A DNA stretch of 64,000 nt. Source: Candidatus Binatia bacterium. Lineage in GTDB: Bacteria; Desulfobacterota; Binatia; Bin18. How positions within the stretch are numbered: position 1 is the first letter of the stretch; each line of letters starts with the position of its first letter. The notes under the pieces are model-generated. The model was not told the DNA's origin. It did not search any database and saw only the letters and a program-made list of their open reading frames with translations. Location of the stretch: contig JAJEFA010000009.1 of assembly GCA_022820725.1 (NCBI GenBank), positions 124,001 through 188,000 of the forward strand, in the 5' to 3' direction. The position numbers and the translations under genes were made by a program. This document shows, piece by piece, positions 51,813 to 60,455 of this stretch.

Positions 51813-53654
51813 ATGGAAGACAAACAGGCCAGCCCTGCCATGCATATCATCTCCCCCCTGCTCCGTCGTCTGTCTCTCTCGGCGTTGCGTCTGTTGCTTG
51901 TTAGCGGCCTCCTCTGGCTCCCCCTCTCCGCCCACACGGCAAGCAGCATCGGCCTCACCCCCGACGGGACGACCGTCTTTGTCGTCAACCCGGACTCCGG
52001 CTCCGTATCCGCGATTGACACCGCCTCCGAGACGAAGCTGGCCGAGATTGTCGTGGGCCGTGACCCCCGCCTCCTTGCACTCAGTCCGGATGGCCAGCGG
52101 CTGTACGTCACCAGCCAAGCCTCAGCCACGCTCACCATCCTGGCCACCCACCCGTTCTCGGTCTTGACCAAGCTGCGTGTCGGACCAGAGCCCTATGGCG
52201 TCGTGGCCGCCCCCACCGGTCCCCTGGTCTACGTCGCCGCGTCCGGCGTGGACCGGATTGATGTGGTGGATACCGAACTCAGTCAGGTCGTGGACACCAT
52301 CCCCGTGCATCCCCGCCCCAAGGGCCTCGCCCTTTCCACAGACGGCACCCGACTGTACGTCACCCATTTCCTGTCCGGTACAGTCTCGGTCATTGACCTG
52401 ACAGACCGCAGTGTGTTGGAAGTCATCGCCACCGGTCCCGAGAGCAATCTGGCCCAACGTATCGTCCTGCACCCAATGAATGACCGCGCCTATCTGCCCC
52501 ATATCCGCTCCAATGCCAGCAACCCCCATCCCCTGTTTGATACCACCCTCTTTCCGGTTCTCTCCGTGATTGACCTGGCAACGAATCACCACCTGCTCAC
52601 CGAACGGCTGGACCTCTCCGTCGTTGATCGCCCGGTGAATATGCCGTTCGATCTGGCCCTGTCCTCCGATGGGCAGCGAGCGCATATTGTCTACCTGGGT
52701 AGCGGGGATATGTCGGTCATTGAACTGGAAACCCGAGAAGTGCTGGCCCATCTGGAGGTCGGGGACGGGCCGCGGGGGATTGTGCTCTCGCCGGATGATC
52801 GCACCGCCTATGTGGCCAACTCCCTCTCGGACGATGTCTCGGTGATTGATCTCACTACCTTCGCAGAAGTCACCCGCATTCCGGTGACCACCAGTCCGCT
52901 CTCACCGCAGTTGCACCGAGGGAAACTGCTGTTTACCTCCAGCCGTTCGACCCGGGTCTCACGCGACCGCTGGATGAGTTGCGAGAGTTGTCACTTTGAC
53001 GGCGAGCAGGATGGGCGGACGTGGTTGTTTCCCGATGGGCCCCGCAACACCACCAATCTCAGAGGACTCGCCCACACTCACCCGCTGCACTGGAGTGCGG
53101 ACCGGGATGAGGTCCAGGATTTTGAATTCACCATCCGGGAGTTGCAGGCGGGGACGGGCTTACTGGAAGACCCGCATCCTGAACTTGGACACCCCAACAC
53201 GGGGAGATCCACTGATCTGGACGCTTTGGCTGCGTTTGTCGAATCCCTCCGACCCAAGCCCAGTCCGTTCCGGTTGGCCGATGGGACGCTCACGCCAGAG
53301 GCAGCGCGTGGGCAGACCGTCTTTCACCGGGCGGATGTGGGTTGCGCGGAGTGCCATGTGCCGCCACTTTTTACGGATTTGCGCGTGCATGATATCGGCA
53401 CGGGCGACGGGCCGGGGGAACTCTTGGGGCCGGGGTTTGATACGCCGTCGTTACGGGGCATCTGGCACACGGCCCCGTATCTGCACGATGGACGTGCTTC
53501 TACCCTTCAGGATGTATTGGTCACCCACAACCCTACGGACCAACACGGTCAGACTGCACACTTATCGGAGGTGGAGCTGCACGACTTGGTGGCCTTCCTG
53601 CGGTCGCTGGAAGGAGACAAGAGCCGGGTGCAGGACCTGGAACGCCTGGAGTAG
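51813..53654 (+). CDS. Exported YVTN beta-propeller / di-haem cytochrome c peroxidase-like protein
   Basis: 613 residues. Signal peptide within the first 43 residues (LSALRLLLVSGLLWLPLSAHTA); an ATG at 51840 is an alternative start, and neither has a good ribosome site. Residues about 45-385 form a seven-bladed propeller of YVTN type (LYVTSQASATLTIL, LYVTHFLSGTVSVIDL, AYVANSLSDDVSVIDL). Residues 386-605 are a MauG/cytochrome-c-peroxidase-like domain with two haem motifs, CESCH (390-394) and CAECH (511-515). It ends VQDLERLE, the tail also found on the two unrelated giants upstream. Likely role: periplasmic electron transfer or oxidation on a scaffold. Confidence 0.88.
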   Translation: MEDKQASPAMHIISPLLRRLSLSALRLLLVSGLLWLPLSAHTASSIGLTPDGTTVFVVNPDSGSVSAIDTASETKLAEIVVGRDPRLLALSPDGQRLYVTSQASATLTILATHPFSVLTKLRVGPEPYGVVAAPTGPLVYVAASGVDRIDVVDTELSQVVDTIPVHPRPKGLALSTDGTRLYVTHFLSGTVSVIDLTDRSVLEVIATGPESNLAQRIVLHPMNDRAYLPHIRSNASNPHPLFDTTLFPVLSVIDLATNHHLLTERLDLSVVDRPVNMPFDLALSSDGQRAHIVYLGSGDMSVIELETREVLAHLEVGDGPRGIVLSPDDRTAYVANSLSDDVSVIDLTTFAEVTRIPVTTSPLSPQLHRGKLLFTSSRSTRVSRDRWMSCESCHFDGEQDGRTWLFPDGPRNTTNLRGLAHTHPLHWSADRDEVQDFEFTIRELQAGTGLLEDPHPELGHPNTGRSTDLDALAAFVESLRPKPSPFRLADGTLTPEAARGQTVFHRADVGCAECHVPPLFTDLRVHDIGTGDGPGELLGPGFDTPSLRGIWHTAPYLHDGRASTLQDVLVTHNPTDQHGQTAHLSEVELHDLVAFLRSLEGDKSRVQDLERLE

Positions 53655-53842
53655 AAATGAGCATGCCACGCGGCGTATGCCGCTCTGCATCAAACGACAG
53701 TGGCCCTCATACGGACAGGGCGTGGGCACTGCGTTCGGATGCCGGAAAACACGGAGGATCAACCAAACAAAGAAGCTCTAAGAAAGGATCTTGAGGCTTG
53801 TAAGAATACTTGGGAGAAAGGCGCAACAGACTGACTCGTGCC

Positions 53843-55183
53843 TCACCTCACATTCCGCCACCCGCCCCACAGCAGGGCGGCGAAGCCGGCAAGAACGGTC
53901 GTGCCGACGAAGCTCCAGGCAAATCCCTGCGCAATCAGCAGCGGCGCAAACGACACTAGAGCGACTTCCAGCGGCGCTACGAACAGATAGGCGCGGGCGA
54001 ACGGGTCCAGAATCTCCGACTCGTCGCGCGGGTCGACCACGCGCAGCAGCGCCAGGGCGATGGCCATCACTCCGGTCACCCAGCCCCAGGTGAACAGCGC
54101 CTTTTCAAACCAGAGGTCATGGAAGATACGCGGGCCACCGACATAGAACATCGCCCAGCACAGCGCCAGACCAAAGACAAACAGTGCCAGCAACGGCAGA
54201 GCATGGCGGGCCACGATCTCAAGACTGACCGCGGCAATGCCGCACACGACCAGCACATCGGTGAGCGCACCGCTCAGCCGCAGTATGACCGTGCGGTCAA
54301 CTGTGTCGGCGAACCGCAGGCGATTGCATAGATATTTGAGACCAAAGCCACACACGAATGCCAGGCAGAAGCTCGGCGGTCGGTATTCCCCCAGATATAG
54401 GCCGCTCAAACCGGTGAGCAGGTAACCGCCAAAAGCCGCCGTGACAACGAGCGCGACGTGGAAGATCAACGGGTCGAGGGCCAGGGGCGAGAGGGTTTCG
54501 TAGCCGAGCGGGCTGCGTCTGCTGTCGGGAACGCGACCGGTGCGCAGTTCGTCGGGCAGGTCGTCAAATCGGGCCAGAAACCGGGTGGCACCGTTTCGGG
54601 CCGCCCATTGTACCCACAGCATGCCGCCAACCACCGCGCTCAGAATGCCGACCGTGGCCGAGGTCATGGCTAATGCGCCAGCCTCGGACCAGCTTTGTTC
54701 ACCCAGGCTATTAAAGGCCGTACCCAGCGCCGCGGCGGTGCCGTGCCCGCCCACAAACCCGCTGGCAAGTATGGTTCCGAAGCCGTGCGGCAAATCCGGC
54801 CAAACGAAGGCCAGCACAGTCAGGCCGAACAGCACGCCCAGCCCCCATTGCAGCAGGACGATAGCGGCCGAATACGACCCGAGCTCAATGGCGCGGCGTG
54901 AACCGGTCTCCCGGCTGACAGACCGGGAGGTGAACGGCAAAGCGGCAAATACCAGCGTGATCAGGACGCTGGGATATTGCGGCAGCAAGCTCGAAAACGG
55001 CAGAATATCGAGCCCGTTCGGCCCGCACGCCAGGCCGCCACACCCGGCGATGACACTGGTGGGAAGAAACAGCCGCTGCACCCACACGGACGCGGTCCGA
55101 ATGGCAAATCCGATTAAGATCAGAACCGAGACACAGCCCAGGTCAATAAACACGCTCCAGGCGTCAATAGGTGGTATGGCCAT
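53843..55183 (-). CDS. GltS-like sodium/glutamate symporter family protein
   Basis: 446 residues, about 11-12 transmembrane segments in two halves. FVGGHGTAAALG in the first half is the re-entrant-loop motif of GltS (GGHGTA), and TSATVGILSAVVGGM follows as in the family. The second half (FALLVV-type segments, LRLSGALTDVLVVCGIAAVSL) is typical as well. Import of glutamate or a similar acid is likely; glutamate is also the carrier substrate of the N-methylglutamate pathway encoded 11 kb away. Confidence 0.85.
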   Translation of the reverse strand: MAIPPIDAWSVFIDLGCVSVLILIGFAIRTASVWVQRLFLPTSVIAGCGGLACGPNGLDILPFSSLLPQYPSVLITLVFAALPFTSRSVSRETGSRRAIELGSYSAAIVLLQWGLGVLFGLTVLAFVWPDLPHGFGTILASGFVGGHGTAAALGTAFNSLGEQSWSEAGALAMTSATVGILSAVVGGMLWVQWAARNGATRFLARFDDLPDELRTGRVPDSRRSPLGYETLSPLALDPLIFHVALVVTAAFGGYLLTGLSGLYLGEYRPPSFCLAFVCGFGLKYLCNRLRFADTVDRTVILRLSGALTDVLVVCGIAAVSLEIVARHALPLLALFVFGLALCWAMFYVGGPRIFHDLWFEKALFTWGWVTGVMAIALALLRVVDPRDESEILDPFARAYLFVAPLEVALVSFAPLLIAQGFAWSFVGTTVLAGFAALLWGGWRNVR

Positions 55184-55197
55184 TTTTCATACTGCTC

Positions 55198-55272
55198 CGT
55201 CATTCCGGCGAAAGCCGGAATCCAGGATCCCGGCCCCCATCCTCTGGATGCCGTATCACGTCCGGCATGACG
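55198..55272. repeat. MITE-like palindromic repeat element
   Basis: 75-bp element with inverted termini CGTCATTCCGG (55198-55208) and CCGGCATGACG (55262-55272), one mismatch. Inside the left end, TTCCGGC-GAAA-GCCGGAA forms a perfect 7-bp stem with a GNRA tetraloop. CGTCATTCC...GGAATCCAGG elements of this type are widespread short intergenic repeats in proteobacteria. It lies between the divergent GltS-like and lipase-like genes. Confidence 0.7.
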
Positions 55273-55351
55273 GGAGCGGAAGTGCTTGGCTCTCGCTTCA
55301 CCGCCACGTAGTATCACGGGCCGAAGACCTCTCACACGGTACACTACGGAC

Positions 55352-56503
55352 ATGCAGCACCTCATCTTTATCCCAGGTTTTTACGGAACGCGACTCATCC
55401 AAACAGGTGACCGGAAGGTCGTCTGGCTCTCGGCCTGGCAGGCCCTGTCCGGTTCAAAGACGGCAGCGCGCACCGGATTGGGGGTAGCCGGGGAAAGAGA
55501 ACTGGTTCCCGGTACGGTGTTGGACTGCATTCCCGTCATCCCTGGCATCTACAGCAAGGATGTGTACGCCGCATTTCTTGGCAAGCTTCGAGCCCGGCTC
55601 GGGACGCGCCCCCGCATCCACCTCTTCGCCTATGATTGGCGCGAGGATTATTTTACGGCGGTGAAACAACTGGCCCGTCAAGTCTCCGAGTTGCAACATC
55701 AAGGCGCTACGTCAATTACCATTATCGCCCATAGCATGGGCGGGCTCATCACCAGCTATTATTTGCGCTATGGGTCCCAGGCTCCCGAAGAGGCCGTCGA
55801 AACCTGGGAGGGAGCCAGCCATATAGATAAGGTCGTGCTCGCGACCGTGCCCTTCAAAGGCTCCATGACCGCCTTCCACAATATGAAACACGGCGCTCGC
55901 TTCGGTCTCAACACTACTCTGATAAAGGCCCAGGCGTTTGCGACTTTTCCATCGGTCTATGAGATGATGCCTACGTATACGCCGGTTCTTCTCGATGGCG
56001 GGCTCAACTCCCTCCCCCATACGTTGTATGAGAGCGAGTTATGGAAGCGGTATGGCTGGGGTTTCCTGAACACAGTCACACGCGTGTCGGAACACACCAG
56101 GCAAAAAAGACTGGCACTGGTAACGACCGCACTACGCCGGGGCAAACATATGTATGAACGGCTGCACGCCCCTCTCAGGCACTCGCCGCGACTGGCAACG
56201 CAGATGCTGTACGTCTTTGCCAGGTCGCACCCTACGCTTGCGCGGGCGGTTCTGCTCGACGCCGAGCCTGCTTCGACCTTGCTTTTCCACAGAGACGAGT
56301 TTGCCAAGCACCTGCCACGACAGCCCTACCGAGCGCTATTTGAAGACGGGGATGAGACAGTCAGCGTTCAGTCGGCCCAACTGCCCTCGGCCTATACAAA
56401 CGCGCTGGCAGCAGTGGCTGAATGTGATAGTCAAGCCGAACATTCTCAGGTGTTGAACGACCGCGTAATCAGGAACAGCATCTTCGCGTTTTTAGATATC
56501 TAA
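55352..56503 (+). CDS. LCAT-like alpha/beta hydrolase (lipase/acyltransferase)
   Basis: 383 residues from the ATG at 55352 (MQHLIFIPGFYGTRL); an in-frame ATG 66 bases upstream falls within poorly conserved sequence. The oxyanion-hole PGFYGTRL, the lid-type DWRED, and the nucleophile elbow IAHSMGGLIT with Ser128 match the lecithin:cholesterol acyltransferase family. The His is probably near HSQVLND at the end. It acts on an ester or phospholipid; no signal peptide is seen. Its end overlaps the convergent gene by 4 bp. Confidence 0.83.
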   Translation: MQHLIFIPGFYGTRLIQTGDRKVVWLSAWQALSGSKTAARTGLGVAGERELVPGTVLDCIPVIPGIYSKDVYAAFLGKLRARLGTRPRIHLFAYDWREDYFTAVKQLARQVSELQHQGATSITIIAHSMGGLITSYYLRYGSQAPEEAVETWEGASHIDKVVLATVPFKGSMTAFHNMKHGARFGLNTTLIKAQAFATFPSVYEMMPTYTPVLLDGGLNSLPHTLYESELWKRYGWGFLNTVTRVSEHTRQKRLALVTTALRRGKHMYERLHAPLRHSPRLATQMLYVFARSHPTLARAVLLDAEPASTLLFHRDEFAKHLPRQPYRALFEDGDETVSVQSAQLPSAYTNALAAVAECDSQAEHSQVLNDRVIRNSIFAFLDI

Positions 56504-58209
56504 AAGCATTCCCCGTGGACGATATTCCCCCCTACTATAGTGAGATCAACCTGGATATCTCGAATGGCGTCACGTTTTCCTTTAAGAGGATTGTCGGAAA
56601 GCACCACACAGTCGGCAAGTTTGCCAACTTCTATGGAGCCTAGCTCGGTTTCCATCCATAAGGCATACGCTCCGTTATTGGTAAAAATCCTGAGGGCCTC
56701 TTCACGTGAGATGCGCTGGGCTGGTCCAATGACTTTACCGGTTAACCCGGCTTGCCGAGCAATTGACTGCCAGAGCGTGAACAGTGCTCCACGCGGCCCC
56801 CAGTCCGTACTTTGGCTCACGGGCACACCCGCATCGAGCCACCACCGCAGAGGAATCGCATCTTTGGCATAGCGAGGTCCGAGGCGGGCCTTATAGACTT
56901 CTGCCCCTTTCCCCCAGATGAAATTTGTTGCCGTCGTGGGAATCACGCCAAGCTCCCGACATTGCGCAATCTGTTCCTGGGTGGGAAATTCTACATGTTC
57001 AATGACCCAACGTTTGTCGTGGATCGGCGCTACCGCATGGGCTTCGCGCATGGCACGGAGCGCTATCTCAATCGAACCTCGACCCGCGGCCTCAGCATGC
57101 ACGCGGAGGTCGAACTCTGCCGCCAGGCGCAGAATCGCAACATATTTTTCCCACGGTACCAGGGGTTCCGGAGCGACCTTCTGACCGAAGGGGCCGGTAT
57201 AGGGCGCATCGTTCACCGCAGCCCCGTGCCAATAGGGGCCGTCGAGCCCGATACTCACACCAACGACCTTAAGGTGGTCGGTCCCAAAGCCACGTCCCGC
57301 GGCAAAGCTCACCGTCCGCAGATAGTCGGCAATCGTTTCAAGCGACTGATGCGGATCGATTTCATAGGTATAAAATATCCGCAGGGGAAGCTCGCCTTGC
57401 GCCTGCAACTGAGCGTAGGCTCGTAGCTCCTCTGGAGAATTTAAATGCGCCTCCAGTAACGTTGTTGTGCCACCAGCAAGGAACTCCGGCGCGAGTCTTT
57501 TAATGCCCTCACGTACGTGCGCATAGGTTGGCGGAGGAATCAGTTTGGTCAGTTCTACAAAGAAAGGATTCGGATTGTAAATCGGCTGCAGGGCGCCACG
57601 CAACTCTCCTGTCGGCTCGCCCGAGTCAGGGTCTTTGACAATTTCTATATGCTCTGGTTGCGGCGTGTCCTTCGTAATACCGGCTAAATGGAGAGCCTGA
57701 CTGTTCAGCACGGCCGAATTCGGCACCCGATTCGTCGGGGCAGTAACATAGACCGGATGATCTGGGGAGACCGGGTCGAGATCCCAGCGGTTAGGAAAGC
57801 GATTTTCCTGGAGAATGTTCGGAACGTTGAAAAAGTACGGAGGATCTCCAACCGGCAGGGTCACAATCCATTGGCCAGGGGGAGTCTCTCTTGCCCGGCT
57901 GTCTATACGTTGCTGTATCTCGGGAATCGACCCAGCGCCAGCCAGGGAAACAGCCAGGGTCTCTAAGCCAAATAAGCCGATATGCCCATGGGTATCAATA
58001 AAGCCAGGGACGACGGTTCTCCCCGCCACATCAAGGACTCTTGTGTCGGGACCGACCAGCTTCTTCACCTCGGCGTTCTTGCCAACAGCCACAAACCTAC
58101 CCCCGGACATCGCAACTGCCTTGGCCCGGCTGAATGCCTTGTCAACAGTCAAAATAGTCCCGTTCAGCAGTACCGTGTCTGCAGGAGCTCGTCGTTGACG
58201 GATTGCCAT
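56500..58209 (-). CDS. YtcJ-like metal-dependent amidohydrolase
   Basis: 569 residues from the ATG at 58209, preferred because AAAGGAAA lies upstream; an ATG 27 bases earlier also exists. VLLNGTILTVDKAFS, RTVVPGFIDTHGHIGLFG (first metal His pair, HGH), DGPYWHGAAVNDAPYTGP, RVHAEAAGRGSIEIALRAM and HVEFPTQEQIAQCRELGVIPTTATNFIWGKG are the YtcJ/amidohydrolase_3 core, with STDWGPRGALFTLWQSIARQ near the end. Substrate unknown, generally N-acyl or formamide-like compounds. It is the fourth amidohydrolase-superfamily member in the window. Confidence 0.88.
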   Translation of the reverse strand: MAIRQRRAPADTVLLNGTILTVDKAFSRAKAVAMSGGRFVAVGKNAEVKKLVGPDTRVLDVAGRTVVPGFIDTHGHIGLFGLETLAVSLAGAGSIPEIQQRIDSRARETPPGQWIVTLPVGDPPYFFNVPNILQENRFPNRWDLDPVSPDHPVYVTAPTNRVPNSAVLNSQALHLAGITKDTPQPEHIEIVKDPDSGEPTGELRGALQPIYNPNPFFVELTKLIPPPTYAHVREGIKRLAPEFLAGGTTTLLEAHLNSPEELRAYAQLQAQGELPLRIFYTYEIDPHQSLETIADYLRTVSFAAGRGFGTDHLKVVGVSIGLDGPYWHGAAVNDAPYTGPFGQKVAPEPLVPWEKYVAILRLAAEFDLRVHAEAAGRGSIEIALRAMREAHAVAPIHDKRWVIEHVEFPTQEQIAQCRELGVIPTTATNFIWGKGAEVYKARLGPRYAKDAIPLRWWLDAGVPVSQSTDWGPRGALFTLWQSIARQAGLTGKVIGPAQRISREEALRIFTNNGAYALWMETELGSIEVGKLADCVVLSDNPLKGKRDAIRDIQVDLTIVGGNIVHGECF

Positions 58210-58273
58210 ACCCGGTTTCCTTTCACTCGTCCCCATTAAACAGTGCGCCGAAAGGCAGCTTCACCTCAGCACC

Positions 58274-59014
58274 TTACGCGAGCGCTCCAAACGCAATCTT
58301 TTTCCAGTTGTCAAACAGGCGGCGGGCGGATTGGGTCAGGAGCGTGAGATGGCGGTTGGTCTCGGCTTCAAACCGAGCCAGCGCATCCGGGCCGAGTATT
58401 TTTTCCAGCGCGGCACGATAGGTGGGAATGCTGGCCCATTCGGCGACCGTAACGGCCGATATCTCCGTATGATACTGGGTGCTGAGCGCTTTTTCGCCAA
58501 ACGACAGGCTCTGGATGGCACACCCGGCATTCGTCGCCAAGACGGATGCGCCGTTGGGGGGCTGCTGCACTTCGGCGGCGTGCCACTGGAGGCATTTCAT
58601 CGTGCCGGGCAGGCCCAGAAGAAACGGACTCGTTTCACCGGCCGCGGTTTTCTCGACTTCATAGATGCCGACCTCCGGGGCAGCGGCCGGCCCTACGGTA
58701 CCGCCGAGCGCATCCGCCAGCAGTTGGTGGCCGAGGCAGACTCCCAGAAAGGGCATCTGCCGGTCGACGACGGCCTCGCGGATGGCCGCTTTCTCCGCCT
58801 TCAGCCAGGGGTGTTGCTCCTCTTCCCAGACATCCATGGGACCCCCCATCACCCACAGCCCGTCGTAGTCGCTCAAGTCGGGAATGGGCTCGCCCCGGTC
58901 GAGTTCGACCGCCTGCCATTCAATACCGTCTTCCCGCATGAAATCCCGGAATACGCCGGGATGTTCGACATTGAGATGCTGAAAGACGAGTAGCCGTGGT
59001 GTCTTCCGAGTCAT
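58274..59014 (-). CDS. Class I glutamine amidotransferase (GMP-synthase-like)
   Basis: 246 residues from the ATG at 59014, which has GGAGGGG upstream. The longer upstream frame overlaps the divergent gene's leader and is not family-like. Catalytic triad Cys93 (GVCLGHQLLADALGG), His182 and Glu184 (TQYHTEIS). It is a free-standing GATase1 domain, 65 bp downstream of the YtcJ-like gene's start and on the same strand, so the two may be cotranscribed. Members act as gamma-glutamyl hydrolases or supply ammonia; the partner is unknown. Confidence 0.9.
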   Translation of the reverse strand: MTRKTPRLLVFQHLNVEHPGVFRDFMREDGIEWQAVELDRGEPIPDLSDYDGLWVMGGPMDVWEEEQHPWLKAEKAAIREAVVDRQMPFLGVCLGHQLLADALGGTVGPAAAPEVGIYEVEKTAAGETSPFLLGLPGTMKCLQWHAAEVQQPPNGASVLATNAGCAIQSLSFGEKALSTQYHTEISAVTVAEWASIPTYRAALEKILGPDALARFEAETNRHLTLLTQSARRLFDNWKKIAFGALA

Positions 59015-59168
59015 GACCGCCCCTCCGGAGTCCGTCTGTATTGTGAGAGCTGTAGCACAGCACCCCTCGGCAATGAAGGAGGCGTCTGTTACCGCTGAAA
59101 AAAAAGGACTAGGATCGGTCTGCGAGCCACCGCAATCACTTAATCGAGAAGAGCGAGAGGAGACAGAC

Positions 59169-59936
59169 ATGACCTTTGCCGTCATCGGAAAATGCCCGGA
59201 AACCGGAGCCATCGGTGCCGGAATGACAACCTTTTCAGTGAATGTCGGTCGTGTGAGCCCGGTCGTCAGCGGCCTGCTGCCGACCTTCCGGGAGAGTGGA
59301 GCCATAGTCCTGCCCCATTCGTATGCCAATCGGCAGTTGGCGTACGACACGTTTCGGCTGCTTGAGCAAGGCTATAGCCTGGAACAGCTCAAGGCGGAAC
59401 TCCCGAAAACGGACCCGTATTTCAGCTACCGCCAGTATAGTGTGCTCACCGTCGCCGGCGACCTCTGGGTGCATACCGGCGACAAAGCGTTTGAGTACGC
59501 CGGCCATGTTGTGGAGGGCCAGTGGGCCGTGTCCGGGAACGCCCTGACCAGCAGCAAGACCGTTGAGGGCATGGCGGCCTCAATGCGAGAGAGTGCGGGT
59601 CAGCCCTTGGGCGAGCGGATTGTCCGCGCCCTCGAAGCGGGCCGGGATGCGGGTGGACAGGGTGATGCCAGAACGGGCAAGCACTGGGGCGAGCTGTCGT
59701 GCGCCGTTTTTGTGGCTGACGGGAAAAATCCGTATCCCAAGGTTGACCTGCGGGTGGACTACCATCCGCATGCGGTGACCCAACTGCGGCGTCTATACGA
59801 GTACGCCCAGCCGCTGGACCATTACTATGAAGGCATGCAGCATCATCCGGATACCTTTTGGGATTTTATCAAGGAGCGCGGCGTTCTGGACATGCCGCAC
59901 TTTCATGCGGACGAGGTTGATATCGAGCGGGACTAG
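59169..59936 (+). CDS. DUF1028 family protein (Ntn-hydrolase-like)
   Basis: 255 residues from the ATG at 59169 (MTFAVIGKCPETGAIGAGMTTFSVNVGRVSPVV); the GAGAGGAG upstream fixes this start. DUF1028 proteins have an Ntn-hydrolase fold and often lie in amino-acid or amide catabolic clusters; their substrate is unproven. VLPHSYANRQLAYDTFRLLEQG and VEGQWAVSGNALTSSKTVEGM match the family core. It is divergent from the amidotransferase gene with a 154-bp spacer. Confidence 0.88.
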   Translation: MTFAVIGKCPETGAIGAGMTTFSVNVGRVSPVVSGLLPTFRESGAIVLPHSYANRQLAYDTFRLLEQGYSLEQLKAELPKTDPYFSYRQYSVLTVAGDLWVHTGDKAFEYAGHVVEGQWAVSGNALTSSKTVEGMAASMRESAGQPLGERIVRALEAGRDAGGQGDARTGKHWGELSCAVFVADGKNPYPKVDLRVDYHPHAVTQLRRLYEYAQPLDHYYEGMQHHPDTFWDFIKERGVLDMPHFHADEVDIERD

Positions 59937-59939
59937 GGG

Positions 59940-60434
59940 CTACCGCCCTCCCCGCTTCTCTAAGACGCTCCGCAAAAAACTCGCGTTTTCGTCTTCCAGG
60001 GCGGCGCAGGCCAGCAGCACGGCATGGGTCTGGGCATCGTCCTCCGCGACGACGAAAGCCTCCCAGGTTTTTTTCCCGGCCCGCTCGCCCCGGCGCTGGA
60101 TTTCCCACTGCTCTTCAAGCGACCGGTCGGCATAGACCGCCAGGACTCGGGCCTCCAGGTCAGGCAACTCGGCCAGGAGTTGCTGCTGGATGGCGGCAGC
60201 GTCCGGGTCGAGGGCTTCAATCCGGGTCGCAATATCTTCCTCCCGCGCGGCACACTCGAGAAAGCCGGCACGCTCCGAACCGCCGACCTGTTCGGCCCAG
60301 CTTTGATACCTCCTGGCGGCCTGGCGTTCGGCCCAGGCAATGAGGAGTTTCTGCTGTTGGCGCGGAAAGCGGGCCACAACCGGGGCGAGGACACCGGCAA
60401 TGCTGGGCAGGTCGTCTGATCGCGTGTTGCTCAT
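59940..60434 (-). CDS. Conserved-looking hypothetical protein, helical
   Basis: 164 residues, not recognised. It is rich in Ala, Glu, Gln and Arg and reads as a string of amphipathic helices (QQQKLLIAWAERQAARRYQSWAEQVG, AAREEDIATRIEAL, AAIQQQLLAELPDLEARVLAVYADRSLEEQWEIQRRGERAGKKTWEAFVVAEDD). The spacing of Glu-x-x-Asp/Glu pairs is faintly reminiscent of ferritin-like bundles, but no complete metal site is visible. It ends 4 bp from the convergent DUF1028 stop and lies 22 bp after the aldo/keto reductase stop's partner region, so it starts just downstream of that gene on the same strand only if reading through. Confidence 0.6.
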   Translation of the reverse strand: MSNTRSDDLPSIAGVLAPVVARFPRQQQKLLIAWAERQAARRYQSWAEQVGGSERAGFLECAAREEDIATRIEALDPDAAAIQQQLLAELPDLEARVLAVYADRSLEEQWEIQRRGERAGKKTWEAFVVAEDDAQTHAVLLACAALEDENASFLRSVLEKRGGR

Positions 60435-60455
60435 GCGTACAATGCCCTTTTCTTC

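Noticed and set aside
51813..53654. MauG of a methylamine dehydrogenase (mau) cluster, given the methylamine genes upstream
   Set aside because: There are no mauA/mauB subunit genes, the protein has an N-terminal propeller, and it belongs to a separate exported-protein operon.
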